DNA of 64,000 nt from Pseudomonas sp. SCA2728.1_7 (GCF_018138145.1 NZ_CP073104.1:124001-188000), one strand, 5' to 3'. Counted from the first letter of the stretch, positions 15,760-25,076 are shown. Program-made: numbers and translations. The notes: generated by a model from the letters alone, not told the origin.

Positions 15760-17970
15760 TCAAATCTGCTCCGGCAAGTGCGCGATAAGTTTGTCCAGCG
15801 TGATCGGATAATCGCGCACGCGCACGCCGGTGGCGTTGTAAATCGCATTGGCAATGGCCGCTGCGGCGCCACTGATGCCCAACTCGCCGACACCTTTGGC
15901 CTTGAGCGGCGTGGCGTAGGGGTCGATCTCATCGAGAAAAATCACCTGCTGATGAGGAATGTCGGCGTGCACCGGCACTTCGTAACCGGCGAGGTCATGG
16001 TTGACGAAAAAACCACGGCGCTTGTCGACCTGCAGTTCTTCCATCAGTGCGGCCCCGGCGCCCATGGTCATGCCGCCGATGATCTGGCTGCGCGCGGTCT
16101 TCGGATTGAGAATCCGCCCTGCTGCGCAGACCGCCAATTGGCGACGCAGACGAATCTCGCCGGTCGCCGCGTTGACCGCGACTTCGGCGAAATGTGCGCC
16201 AAAGGTCTGCTGGGCAAAGCGCTGGGCCAGATCGCCGAATTCCATGCGGTCTTCGCCAACGAGATCGCCTGCGGCCGCCGCGTGAGCCAAAGGAAAATGC
16301 CGCGTGCCATCGTGCACCTCGCCGTGGGCAAATTCGGCCGTTTGCGGATCAAGCCCGACGGCGCGGGCAGCGGCTTCGCGCAACTTGACGCAAGCGGCAT
16401 AGACCCCGGCGGTTGACGACGCCGCCCCCCATTGCCCGCCCGATCCCGACGACTCCGGAAAGCGCGAGTCGCCAAGGCGCACTTCGACCCGGTCCAGTTC
16501 CACACCTATCATCTCGGCGGCGGTCTGCGCAATGATCGTGTAACTGCCAGTGCCGATGTCAGTCATGTCGGTTTCGACAGTGATTGTGCCGTGCCGATCA
16601 AGGCGTACACGGGCCGCCGATGCGGTGGTTGGCGCGCCACGTATGGCGGACGCCAGACCGATGCCGATCAGCCAGCCATTCTCCAGACGTTGGCCGGCGC
16701 TTGCGTTGCGCTGGTGCCAGCCGAATTGCTCGGCGCCGATTTGTAAGCACTCGACGAGTTGCCGCGTGGAGAACGGGCGCGATGGCTGTTCGGGGTCGAC
16801 CTGGGTGTCGTTGAGCAGGCGCAACTGCAGTGGGTCGATGCCGAGTTTTTCCGCCAGTTCATCCATGGCAATTTCCAGCGCCATCATCCCCGGTGCTTCC
16901 CCCGGCGCGCGCATGGCCGAGCCTTCGGCCAGGTCCAGCACGGCAAGATTCAAGCGGGTCATGCGGTTGGCGCCAGCGTAGAGCAAACGCGTCGAGGCTG
17001 TCGCGGCTTCGGGCCGGCCCCCGGGCAGGTTGCCTGACCAACTCTCATGGCCGATGGCCGTGATCAAACCCTCGCGGCTGGCACCGATGCGAATGCGTTG
17101 GAGCGTCGCGGGGCGATGGGTCAAATTGTTGAACATCAGCGGACGCGGCAGCGCGACTTTCACCGGGCGCCCGGCGTGGCGTGCCGCCAGCGACGCCAGC
17201 ACCGCGTCACACAGGATCGTACCTTTGCCGCCGAAACCGCCGCCGATGTAGGGCGATATCAAACGAATATCTTCTTTGCGTATACCGAGTGTCCTGGCCA
17301 GATCGCGCACGCCCCAGTTGATCTGCTGTATCGACGTCCACAACGTCAGCGAATTGCCGTTCCACTGGGCGATGGTGGCGTGGGGTTCCATCATCGCGTG
17401 CGCCTGATCCGGCGTGCTGTAGTGCTGGTCGATCTGGATCGGTGCGGCGTTGAAGGCGCCTTCGAAATCTCCGGTCTGCGTCTGCGGCGGTGGACCGAAA
17501 CCGGCGGGTGGGGGCGGTGTGGCCGAATCCTTGGCGGCCGCCAGATCGAACGCGCCGGGTTCGGCCACATAGGTGATTTCCAGCAGGTGGGCGGCGCTGC
17601 GAGCCTCTTCAAATGTCTGCGCGACGACGATCGCGACAGCCTGGTGATAGTGGTCCACCTGCGGGCCGGCCAAGGCGCGCGCGACATAGAACTCGCCCTT
17701 GGCCAAAGGCCCGGCATTCTCGTAGGTGACGATCGCGATCACCCCGGAACTGTTGCTCGCCTGCGTCGAGTCGATCGAGGCAATTCGTCCCTTGCCGATC
17801 CCGGCGCCGACGATATACCCATAGGCCGGATTGGGCACTGCGGCATGTTGTTCATACGCGTAGGGCGCGGTCCCGGTGGTTTTCAACTTGCCATCGATGC
17901 GGTCGGCGGGCTTGCCGATGACGTTCAATTGATCGATCGGATTAGTGCCGGCCGGTGTGTCGAATTTCAT
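15760..17970 (-). CDS. paoC: Aldehyde oxidoreductase molybdenum-binding subunit PaoC (orphan)
   Basis: The 736-residue protein matches E. coli PaoC over its whole length, from MKFDTPAGTNPIDQL to the C-terminal KGVGELGIS. The catalytic Glu696 lies in that motif, the same distance from the end as Glu692 in E. coli. It has the two xanthine-dehydrogenase-type domains and the substrate-channel sequence GGGFGGKG. PaoC oxidises aromatic aldehydes in the periplasm, but only in complex with the 2Fe-2S subunit PaoA and the FAD subunit PaoB. Neither gene is present here: upstream lie 267 bp of non-coding DNA and a divergent TonB receptor. It also lacks an obvious Tat signal, which PaoA normally supplies. 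Confidence 0.9.
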   Translation of the reverse strand: MKFDTPAGTNPIDQLNVIGKPADRIDGKLKTTGTAPYAYEQHAAVPNPAYGYIVGAGIGKGRIASIDSTQASNSSGVIAIVTYENAGPLAKGEFYVARALAGPQVDHYHQAVAIVVAQTFEEARSAAHLLEITYVAEPGAFDLAAAKDSATPPPPAGFGPPPQTQTGDFEGAFNAAPIQIDQHYSTPDQAHAMMEPHATIAQWNGNSLTLWTSIQQINWGVRDLARTLGIRKEDIRLISPYIGGGFGGKGTILCDAVLASLAARHAGRPVKVALPRPLMFNNLTHRPATLQRIRIGASREGLITAIGHESWSGNLPGGRPEAATASTRLLYAGANRMTRLNLAVLDLAEGSAMRAPGEAPGMMALEIAMDELAEKLGIDPLQLRLLNDTQVDPEQPSRPFSTRQLVECLQIGAEQFGWHQRNASAGQRLENGWLIGIGLASAIRGAPTTASAARVRLDRHGTITVETDMTDIGTGSYTIIAQTAAEMIGVELDRVEVRLGDSRFPESSGSGGQWGAASSTAGVYAACVKLREAAARAVGLDPQTAEFAHGEVHDGTRHFPLAHAAAAGDLVGEDRMEFGDLAQRFAQQTFGAHFAEVAVNAATGEIRLRRQLAVCAAGRILNPKTARSQIIGGMTMGAGAALMEELQVDKRRGFFVNHDLAGYEVPVHADIPHQQVIFLDEIDPYATPLKAKGVGELGISGAAAAIANAIYNATGVRVRDYPITLDKLIAHLPEQI

Positions 17971-18135
17971 CGCTGAGTTCCTCTTCGGGCGGGCTGTCGG
18001 CCACCGCCGGGCGCCTCAGCGCCAGCGTTTGCAGGCCATATCGCCTACGAGCCTAGGCCATTGAACCGCATCTGATAATGCGCCTTGCCAGGATGGAGTC
18101 ATGAGTCCGGCTCACGAATCCTGACCAACATGACA

Positions 18136-18154
18136 AATAAGAATAAGTTTCAAT
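18136..18154. promoter_or_regulatory. Possible Fur box upstream of the TonB receptor
   Basis: The A/T-rich 19-mer AATAAGAATAAGTTTCAAT matches the Fur consensus at roughly 10 of 19 positions. It lies about 85-100 bp before the receptor start, in an otherwise GC-rich region. The match is weak and is supported mainly by the type of gene it precedes. Confidence 0.3.
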
Positions 18155-18237
18155 TACACGATCTCTGGTATACCATCCGCGCCGCTGTTCTGGCGGTTTC
18201 ACCCTTCGTTCTGGCCTATTCACAAGGTTTTCATTTC

Positions 18238-20364
18238 ATGCGTCGTACTCTGCTTTCCATTTGCGTGCTGCAGGCGTTGTCTTCTTCCTCGTGGGCCGAA
18301 CAGGCCGATTCAACATCCTCAGCGCTAGAGCTGGACGCAACCGACGTGGTCGGTACAGCGGATTACGAACGGGCCGACGGCCCGGTGCAGGGTTACCGCG
18401 CGACACGTTCCGCCAGCGCCACGCGCACCGACACCTCGATCCATGAAACCCCACAATCGATCAGCGTAGTGACCAAGGATGCAGTCGAAGACCTCGGCGC
18501 CACGCGTCTGCAAGATGCACTGGACTATGCCGGCGGCGTCGGCCGCGCAAACAATTTCGGCGGGCAGGGGCTGACCACATTCACCGTGCGCGGCTTTACT
18601 ACCGGCGAGTTCTACCGCAACGGTTTCCCGATCAATCGCGGCTACCCGAACATGCCCGACGCCAACACCATCGAGCGTCTGGAAGTGCTGCGCGGGCCGG
18701 CGACAATGCTCTACGGCCGGGGCGATCCGGGCGGCACCTTCAACGTTGTGTCCAAGCAGCCGTTGGCCGAGCGCACGGTCACGCTGGGCAGTCAGTTGAA
18801 TGATCAAGGCATGAAGCGCGGCACGCTGGACGCTTCCGGCCCGCTGGATGAAGAGGGTCGTCTGGCCTATCGATTGAACGTGGTGGGTGAGGGCGGCGAT
18901 ACCTTCCGCGATCACGTCGAGACCGAGCGTTACGGCATCACGCCAGTGCTGACCTGGCAGGCCAGCGATACCACCCGAGTGATCTTCGAGGGTGATTTCA
19001 TGCGCAACAATCATCCACTGGATCGCGGCGTGACGCGTTACGCCAAACAGATCGGCACCGCCTCGCGGGACACGTTCTTCGGCGAGAAAGACGCCGGCAA
19101 ATTGCACAACGACAACAACATGGCGCAACTGCGTTTCGAACATCTGCTCAATGATGACTGGACGCTGGGCGGTGGTTTCCAGTGGCTCGACGGCTCGCTT
19201 GAGGGCAACGCGATCGAGGCCAACGGCATTGCCGATGACGGTCGAACCCTGGGGCGTAACTTCAACTACCGCAAACTGGAGTGGACCGACAAGGACACTC
19301 AGCTCAATCTGACCGGGCATTTCAGCACCGGTGGCTTGCAGCACACCTTGCTGACCGGCATCGAGTATGAAGATTACGACTACAAGTCGATCATTCAGCG
19401 CTCCAGCGGCGCGGTCGGCGCTTACCCGATCGACATCTTTGATCCGGTCTACGGCCAGCCGCGTCCGGCGCTGACTCGCACGCCGACTCACGACAAGGAA
19501 AACCTCAAGACCTATGCCGCGTTCGTGCAGGATCAGGTGGCGTTGACCGAGCGTCTGAAGGTCCTGGCCGGGGCGCGTTTCGAGCGATTCGAACACGACT
19601 ATGAAACCTATGTGCCGGGCGGCAAAAACTGGCAGGCCAGCGACAACGCGGTGACTCCACGCCTCGGCGTGACCTACGATCTGACCGAGACGCTGGCGGT
19701 CTATGCCGACACCGCGCGCTCGTTCAAGCCCAATACCGGCTCGAGCCGCGTGGGCGGAGGCTTTGCACCGGAGAAAGGCAAGTCCTACGAAATGGGCGTC
19801 AAGTGGGAAGCGCTGGATCATCAGTTGAGCGTCGACGCGGCGATCTATCAGATCGAAAAGCGCAACGTGCTGACCACCGACCCGGTGGACTCGACCTTCA
19901 ACGTCGCGGCCGGGGAAGTGCGCAGCCGTGGTTTCGACCTGAACGTCGCCGGCAACCTGACCCCCGAATGGCGCGTCATCGGCGGCTACGCCTACGTGGA
20001 TGCCGAAGTGACCAAGGACAACGTGATCCGCTCGGGCACGCGGCTGATGAACATTCCGCAAAACAGCTTCAGCCTGCTCAACGTTTACGAGTTTCAGGAC
20101 GGAGCGCTTAAAGGTTTGGGCCTGGGTACCGGACTCAAGTACGTCGACGAGCGTGCTGGGCAAACCGCCAATACTGCGTTCTCGATGGACAGCTACACCG
20201 TTGTCGATTTGCTCGGCTTCTACAAGGTCAACGAGAAAGTGCGGCTCAATCTTGACGTGAAGAATCTGTTTGACCGGGATTATGAAGAGGGCGCGTTCGG
20301 TAATGTCTACGCCTATCCGGGTGCGCCAAGAACCGTGCAGGTGGGGATTTCCTACACCTTGTAA
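18238..20364 (+). CDS. TonB-dependent siderophore receptor
   Basis: The 708-residue outer-membrane protein starts with a clear signal peptide (MRRTLLSICVLQALSSSSWA). A plug domain follows (HETPQSISVVTKDAVEDLG to PGGTFNVVSKQP), then a 22-strand barrel ending in the aromatic C-terminus ISYTL required for outer-membrane insertion. No N-terminal signalling (STN) domain is present, so it does not drive its own sigma factor. Plug and barrel resemble ferric-hydroxamate or catecholate receptors; the ligand is not determined. The signal peptide fixes the start at 18238, although the frame is open back to 18085. A weak Fur-like site lies upstream. It is divergent from paoC. Confidence 0.92.
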   Translation: MRRTLLSICVLQALSSSSWAEQADSTSSALELDATDVVGTADYERADGPVQGYRATRSASATRTDTSIHETPQSISVVTKDAVEDLGATRLQDALDYAGGVGRANNFGGQGLTTFTVRGFTTGEFYRNGFPINRGYPNMPDANTIERLEVLRGPATMLYGRGDPGGTFNVVSKQPLAERTVTLGSQLNDQGMKRGTLDASGPLDEEGRLAYRLNVVGEGGDTFRDHVETERYGITPVLTWQASDTTRVIFEGDFMRNNHPLDRGVTRYAKQIGTASRDTFFGEKDAGKLHNDNNMAQLRFEHLLNDDWTLGGGFQWLDGSLEGNAIEANGIADDGRTLGRNFNYRKLEWTDKDTQLNLTGHFSTGGLQHTLLTGIEYEDYDYKSIIQRSSGAVGAYPIDIFDPVYGQPRPALTRTPTHDKENLKTYAAFVQDQVALTERLKVLAGARFERFEHDYETYVPGGKNWQASDNAVTPRLGVTYDLTETLAVYADTARSFKPNTGSSRVGGGFAPEKGKSYEMGVKWEALDHQLSVDAAIYQIEKRNVLTTDPVDSTFNVAAGEVRSRGFDLNVAGNLTPEWRVIGGYAYVDAEVTKDNVIRSGTRLMNIPQNSFSLLNVYEFQDGALKGLGLGTGLKYVDERAGQTANTAFSMDSYTVVDLLGFYKVNEKVRLNLDVKNLFDRDYEEGAFGNVYAYPGAPRTVQVGISYTL

Positions 20365-20402
20365 GCCGCGCTCGACGCTGCAACGGCGGCCCCTCACCCC
20401 AG

Positions 20403-20869
20403 CCCTCTCCCTGAGGGAGAGGGGGCCGACCGAGGTGTCTTGCGCTATGCATCGACCTGACAGATCGCGTCGATTATGGGTGCGTCCGCAATGCTTGGCG
20501 GTATTGGATTCACAGCCGTTATTGCACATCGGCGCTCATCGCCAATATCCCCCAATTGGTCCCTTTCCCTGCGGGAGAGGGAGTCGACCGAGGTGTCTTG
20601 GGTAATGCGTCGACCTGACAGATCGCGTCGATTACGGGTTCATCCGCAATGCTTGGCGGTCATGGATTCACAGGCGCTATTGCACGTCGGCGTCCATCGC
20701 CAATATCCCCCAATCGGTTCCTTTCCCTGCGGGAGAGGGAACCTTATGCATCGACCTGACGGATCGCGTCGATCCGCAACGCTTGGCTGTCATGGATTCA
20801 CTGCCGCTATTGCACGTCGGCGTCCATCGCCAATATCCCCCAATCGGTTCCCTCTCCTGGGGGAGAGGG
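20403..20869. repeat. Tandem array of ~159-bp units capped by CCCTCTCCC/GGGAGAGGG hairpins
   Basis: Three imperfect units lie head to tail: 20403-20560, 20561-20719 and 20720-20849 (the last has a ~29-bp deletion). Each opens with a CCC(T)TCTCCC...GGGAGAGGG hairpin, and a fourth hairpin closes the array at 20850-20869. The units share GTCGACCTGAC-like, CCGCAATGCTTGGC, TGGATTCAC and CATCGCCAATATCCCCCAAT blocks. No convincing coding frame is conserved between the units. The array fills most of the 800-bp gap after the TonB receptor. Confidence 0.85.
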
Positions 20870-20960
20870 CTAGTGTGAGGGCAGCTGTTTCGGCACCCGC
20901 CACTTAGCCAGTGACACTACCTTCCGGTGTTTTTCCAGCAAACTCATGCGCGTTGAACGC

Positions 20961-21131
20961 CTAGGGCTCAAGCATCAGGGGCCGCCAGACGATCGGAGCA
21001 ACAACAAGTATTGCGTTGTGCTGCTTAAGGTCGTGCGTTTCGTGGCTCGCGGGTTCAGGTGAGTGTTTTTTCTCCGTGTCTTGCAGTTCGTCAGCGGGGG
21101 GCTTTTCGATGTCGCAGGCAACGTTATCCAT
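20961..21131 (-). CDS. Possible small protein (56 aa), unrecognised
   Basis: A 56-codon frame runs from ATG at 21131 to TAG at 20961 in the gap downstream of the MDR gene. It encodes a hydrophilic, acidic N-terminal half (DIEKPPADELQDTEKK) and a hydrophobic C-terminal stretch (AILVVAPIVWRPLML). The upstream GAAAG is a poor ribosome-binding site. I recognise no family. It could be a real small protein or chance; the competing minus-strand frame from 21163 has a less protein-like composition. Confidence 0.25.
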   Translation of the reverse strand: MDNVACDIEKPPADELQDTEKKHSPEPASHETHDLKQHNAILVVAPIVWRPLMLEP

Positions 21132-21163
21132 GGGTCTTTCGCCAGATGATTACAGGCAGGCAA

Positions 21164-22162
21164 CTATTTGATCTGCACGATTACCTTGCCTTTTGCACGG
21201 CCCTGTTCGACGTAAGTCAGGGCTTCGCCCGCTGACTCGAAGGCGAAGGTGCGATCCAGCACAGGCTTTATTTCGCCGGCTTCAATCAGGGTGGTGATTT
21301 CTTGCAGTTGTGCGCCGTTGGCCCGCATAAACAGGAAGCTGTAACGAACATCCTGCTTGCGCGCCTTGCGCCGAATACTCAGGCTCAGCAAGCGCATGAC
21401 TTGCCGTAGCGGCCAGGCCAGGCCCTGCGCTTTGGCGAACTCGGCAGTTGGCGGGCCTGAGATGGAAATCAGCTGACCACCCGGTTTGAGTACCTTCAGC
21501 GAGTTTTCCAGAACGTCGGTGCCGAGGCTGTTCAGCACCACGTCGTAGTCGCGCAGTTCCTCCTCGAAGTGCTGCTGTTTGTAATCAATCACCACGTCTG
21601 CGCCCAACGCTTTTACCCATTCGACATTCGCGGTGCTGGTGGTGGTCGCGACAACAGCGCCGAGGTGCTTGGCCAGTTGAATGGCGATGGTGCCGACACC
21701 GCCGGAACCGGCGTGAATCAAGACCTTCTGACCCTTTTGCAAACGGGCGATGTCGACCAGCGCTTGCCAGGCTGTCAGGGCAACCAAGGGAATGCCGGCG
21801 GCTTGCTCCATACTGAGGTTGGCGGGCTTCAACGCCACGGCGTTTTGCTCGACGGCGATTCGCTCGGCGAACGTGCCGATCCGCTGTTCGGGCACGCGCG
21901 CATACACCGCGTCGCCGGGCTTGAAACCCTTGACCGCTGCGCCAACCGCAATCACCACGCCGGCACAATCGTTGCCCAGCACCAAGGGGAATGAGTACGG
22001 CAGAATCAGTTTGAATTCGCCGCTGCGAATCTTTGAATCGAGTACGTTGACGCTGGCCGCATGGACTTCAATCAGCACGTCATGGGCGCCCGGCAGTGGC
22101 TCGGGCACGTCGCCAATACGCCCGTTCTGCTTGCCGTAGCGATCGATAAAATAAGCTTTCAT
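21164..22162 (-). CDS. NADPH-dependent zinc-free MDR oxidoreductase
   Basis: The 332-residue enzyme is of the quinone oxidoreductase/enone reductase type. It has the GroES-like N-terminus (MKAYFIDRYG, VNVLDSKIRSGEF, GNDCAGVV) and the Rossmann site GSGGVGTIAIQLAKHLGA. A VIDY-KQQHFEE region resembles plant-type alkenal reductases. The frame extends upstream to 22297, but the family start is the Met at 22162, and the longer version would overlap the preceding hydrolase gene. It is the last gene of the four-gene operon OYE-SDR-hydrolase-MDR and probably reduces alkenals or quinones alongside the OYE. Confidence 0.87.
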   Translation of the reverse strand: MKAYFIDRYGKQNGRIGDVPEPLPGAHDVLIEVHAASVNVLDSKIRSGEFKLILPYSFPLVLGNDCAGVVIAVGAAVKGFKPGDAVYARVPEQRIGTFAERIAVEQNAVALKPANLSMEQAAGIPLVALTAWQALVDIARLQKGQKVLIHAGSGGVGTIAIQLAKHLGAVVATTTSTANVEWVKALGADVVIDYKQQHFEEELRDYDVVLNSLGTDVLENSLKVLKPGGQLISISGPPTAEFAKAQGLAWPLRQVMRLLSLSIRRKARKQDVRYSFLFMRANGAQLQEITTLIEAGEIKPVLDRTFAFESAGEALTYVEQGRAKGKVIVQIK

Positions 22163-22217
22163 GGTGGGGGCGGCTCTCACGGTTTTGGGGGAGGCGGCGC
22201 TGCCTGAGCAGATTGGC

Positions 22218-23057
22218 TCAGCTGTCGAGAAACGCCTGCGCCTTGCTGACAAAGTCAGCGTAGTTCTGGAATATCGCGCCGTGTCCGGCGTCTTCATAAA
22301 TGATCAATTGCGCGTAGGGAATCCGCTTCGCCAGGTCAATCGAGTTGACCGTGGGCACCATGATGTCGCTGTCACCGTTGACCACCAGCGTCGGGATTTG
22401 CAGGCCGCCAAGGTTCTGTGGCGTCTGTTTTCCCCATGCCTTGATGGCTCTCAACTGCCGTAGAAAAGCGCTGGGTGTCGGACGCTTGTCGCGATCTTTG
22501 CGGCGTTCTTTCAAACGTTGCAGAAAGTCGGTCGCGGCCCGCCGTCCGTTGGCAGTTGTGGTGAAAAACAGATGGAACTTGGGATCGCGCAGGGTCAACA
22601 AACCCTTGAACATCAGTGGCCAGGAAACCGCACCGACCTTGGCGATACCGACTCCGCCAGCAGGTCCGGTGCCGGTCAGAATCAGGCGCCGCACCAAGAC
22701 AGGTTTTTTCAGCGCGATGTCCTGAGCAACGAATCCGCCGAGGGAAAAACCCAGCAGATCGACGCTGGTGAATTCCAGCGCAGCGATCAAGTTGATAACG
22801 TCGTCGGCCATCTGCGCGACGGTCAGTGGCGCGGTGCCGCCTGAGCCACCGACACCGCGATAGTCAATGGCGAGCACGCGCCGGGTTCGCGCCAGACCAT
22901 CGACGATTCGCGGGTCGAAGTCGTCAAGTGCTGCGCCCCAATGATTGAGCAGGATCAGCGGCACCGCCGATTTGGGGCCGAGGTCGCGAAAGGCGAAGGC
23001 CGTGCCGCCAACCAAAATCGATTGGTTGGCGGCGTTGATGAACGGCATTTGTTCCAT
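22218..23057 (-). CDS. Alpha/beta hydrolase
   Basis: This ~279-residue serine hydrolase has the oxyanion motif LLNHWGAALDDF, the nucleophile elbow GFSLGG (Ser near 105), the acid in VNGDSDIM and the His in AGHGAIF. It resembles chloroperoxidase/esterase-type and 3-oxoadipate lactonase-like hydrolases. The frame overlaps the SDR stop (a GTG at 23066 is alternative); I chose the first ATG, at 23057, but the Met at 23048 is also possible. Both flanking genes run the same way, so it is the third gene of the operon. The substrate is unknown; an ester or lactone made by the neighbouring reductases is a reasonable guess. Confidence 0.83.
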   Translation of the reverse strand: MEQMPFINAANQSILVGGTAFAFRDLGPKSAVPLILLNHWGAALDDFDPRIVDGLARTRRVLAIDYRGVGGSGGTAPLTVAQMADDVINLIAALEFTSVDLLGFSLGGFVAQDIALKKPVLVRRLILTGTGPAGGVGIAKVGAVSWPLMFKGLLTLRDPKFHLFFTTTANGRRAATDFLQRLKERRKDRDKRPTPSAFLRQLRAIKAWGKQTPQNLGGLQIPTLVVNGDSDIMVPTVNSIDLAKRIPYAQLIIYEDAGHGAIFQNYADFVSKAQAFLDS

Positions 23058-23062
23058 TGGTT

Positions 23063-23845
23063 TCACGCCAGATAGCGCTGCGCGACTGCCGACTGGCGGA
23101 TCTGTGCCAGCAGGCCCTGCCGCGCGGTCTGCAAGGTATCCCAGCGCTCACCTTCATGCAGCGGCGGAATGGTCACCGGCTCGCGACGATCAAAACCGAC
23201 CAGCGCCGCATCGACCAGGTCGCTGACTTCCATGATCTCGCTCAAGGTGTTGATGTCGATGCCCGCGCGATCCCAGATCTCGGTACGCGTCGCGGCCGGC
23301 AGCACGGCTTGCACGTAGACGCCCAACGGCGACAGTTCCAGGCTCAACCCCTGAGACAGGAACAGAACAAATGCCTTGGTCGCGCCATAGACCGACATGC
23401 CGAACTCCGGGGCCAGACCGACCACCGAGCCGATGTTGATAATCGCGCCGTCACCGGCCTTCGCCAGACGGGGAGCGATGGCGCTGGCGAGCCGCACCAG
23501 TGCCGTGGTGTTGAGGGCGACCAGATTGGCCACTTTGTCGGTGCTCTGCTCAATGAAGTTGCCGGACTGCGCAGCTCCGGCGTTATTGACGAGGATGCCA
23601 ATGCGCGCATCGTCGCGCAGGCGCGTTTCGACGGTGGCCAGGTCTTTGAGTTGGGTCAGGTCGGCCTGAAGCACATCAATGTTGACGCTGTGCTCGCTGC
23701 GCAGTTTCGCGGCGAGTGTTTCCAGACGCACCAGGTCGCGGGCGACCAGCACCAGGTCATGCCCGCGTTGGGCGAAACGTTCGGCGTAAACCGCGCCGAT
23801 GCCGGTCGAGGCGCCAGTGATCAGAACAGTAGGGTGGGCGTTCAT
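23063..23845 (-). CDS. Short-chain dehydrogenase/reductase
   Basis: The 260-residue SDR has the cofactor motif TGASTGIGAVYAERFA (about residues 8-23), NNAG, and the active-site Ser and YGATK (Tyr-x3-Lys). It is complete and should reduce a ketone or aldehyde or oxidise an alcohol with NAD(P). The start at 23845 is chosen because homologues begin there and the frame from 23863 adds six atypical residues. It is the second gene of the minus-strand OYE operon, 60 bp after the OYE stop, and its 3' end meets the hydrolase start closely. Confidence 0.87.
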   Translation of the reverse strand: MNAHPTVLITGASTGIGAVYAERFAQRGHDLVLVARDLVRLETLAAKLRSEHSVNIDVLQADLTQLKDLATVETRLRDDARIGILVNNAGAAQSGNFIEQSTDKVANLVALNTTALVRLASAIAPRLAKAGDGAIINIGSVVGLAPEFGMSVYGATKAFVLFLSQGLSLELSPLGVYVQAVLPAATRTEIWDRAGIDINTLSEIMEVSDLVDAALVGFDRREPVTIPPLHEGERWDTLQTARQGLLAQIRQSAVAQRYLA

Positions 23846-23905
23846 AGGGTCATCTCTTTTCACAAAAACGATTAAGGAGAGGCAGTAAATGCGCTGGGGC
23901 TCGGC

Positions 23906-25006
23906 TTACTGAGCAGCAGCGCTCCATTCCGCCAGGGTCGGGTAGTCGATGTAGCCTTCCGCACCACCGCCATACAGGGTGGCGGGGTTGAAACCGGCCA
24001 ACGGCGCACCGGCCGCCAGGCGCTCGACCAGATCGGGATTGCCAATGAACGGGCGACCGAAGGCGATCAGATCGGTCTGGTCTTCGGCAATCCGCGTGTT
24101 CGCCAAGTCGAGGTCATAGCCGTTGTTGGCGATGTAGGTGTTTTTGAAACGCTGGCGCAGAGCGCCGAAATCGAACGGCGCGACATCGCGCGGCCCGCCG
24201 GTTGCGCCTTCGACCACGTGCAGATAAACGATGCCCAGCGCGTCGAGTTGCTCGACGATGTATTCGAATTGCCCTTGCGGGTCGCTGCTCGACACCCCGT
24301 TGGCCGGCGACACCGGCGAGAGGCGAATGCCGGTGCGATCTGCGCCGATCTCGGCGACGACCGCTGCCGTCACCTCCAGCAACAAGCGCGCACGATTTTC
24401 AATCGAGCCGCCGTAGGCATCAGTGCGCAAGTTGGCGCCGTCCTTGATGAATTGATCGAGCAAATAGCCGTTGGCACCGTGGATTTCCACACCATCGAAC
24501 CCAGCGGCGATAGCGTTGACCGCTGCCTGGCGGAAATCGTTGACGATCCCCGGGAGTTCGCTGATCTCCAGTGCTCGTGGCGCGGAAACGTCTTCAAAGC
24601 GGTTGTTGACGAACACTTTGGTCGTCGGGCGTATCGCCGAGGGGGCGACAGGTGCGGCGCCGTTTTCTTGAAGATCAACGTGTGAAACACGACCGACATG
24701 CCACAGTTGCAGGAAGATCTTCGCGCCTTTTTCGTGCACCGCAGCGGTGACCTTGCGCCAGCCATCGATCTGCGCCTGCGTGTAAATCCCCGGGGTGTCC
24801 TGATAGCCCTGGCCCTGTCGGGAGATCTGCGTGGCCTCGGAGATCAGCAGGCCAGCGGAGGCGCGCTGACTGTAATAGGTGGCCGCGAATTCACTGGGCA
24901 CGAAGCCTTCGCCCGCTCGATTGCGGGTCAGCGGGGCGAGAACGATTCGATTCGCCAGCGTCAGGGAGCCAAGCGTGTACGGCGTGAACAGATTTTGATC
25001 GGTCAT
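23906..25006 (-). CDS. Old Yellow Enzyme family alkene reductase (second copy)
   Basis: The 366-residue FMN enzyme is of the same family as the gene at 10343-11467 but clearly diverged. It shows the FTPYTLGSLTLANRIVLAPLTR entry strand, His176 and Asn179 in the EIHGANGYLLDQF motif, and the FMN phosphate region IAFGRPFIGNPDL. The start at 25006 (MTDQNLF) matches family starts; the frame from 25051 adds 15 residues that overlap the promoter region. It leads a four-gene operon whose members (OYE, SDR, hydrolase, MDR) can reduce and then process an unsaturated carbonyl. It is divergent from a TetR regulator that should repress it. Confidence 0.9.
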   Translation of the reverse strand: MTDQNLFTPYTLGSLTLANRIVLAPLTRNRAGEGFVPSEFAATYYSQRASAGLLISEATQISRQGQGYQDTPGIYTQAQIDGWRKVTAAVHEKGAKIFLQLWHVGRVSHVDLQENGAAPVAPSAIRPTTKVFVNNRFEDVSAPRALEISELPGIVNDFRQAAVNAIAAGFDGVEIHGANGYLLDQFIKDGANLRTDAYGGSIENRARLLLEVTAAVVAEIGADRTGIRLSPVSPANGVSSSDPQGQFEYIVEQLDALGIVYLHVVEGATGGPRDVAPFDFGALRQRFKNTYIANNGYDLDLANTRIAEDQTDLIAFGRPFIGNPDLVERLAAGAPLAGFNPATLYGGGAEGYIDYPTLAEWSAAAQ

Positions 25007-25076
25007 GGGGGTTGATCCGTGCCTGTGAGTGAGCAGCGATAACTTCTGCAATTAGGATGATGATCGAAATCTAAAC

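Noticed and set aside
18325..20529. A 734-codon open frame antisense to the TonB receptor
   Set aside because: The translation is low-complexity, His/Gly/Arg-rich and without family motifs. It is the expected antisense shadow of a GC-rich gene, and the receptor on the other strand is unambiguous.
20403..20869. A CRISPR array
   Set aside because: The repeated units are about 159 bp and nearly continuous, with no short repeat and variable spacer pattern and no cas genes nearby.
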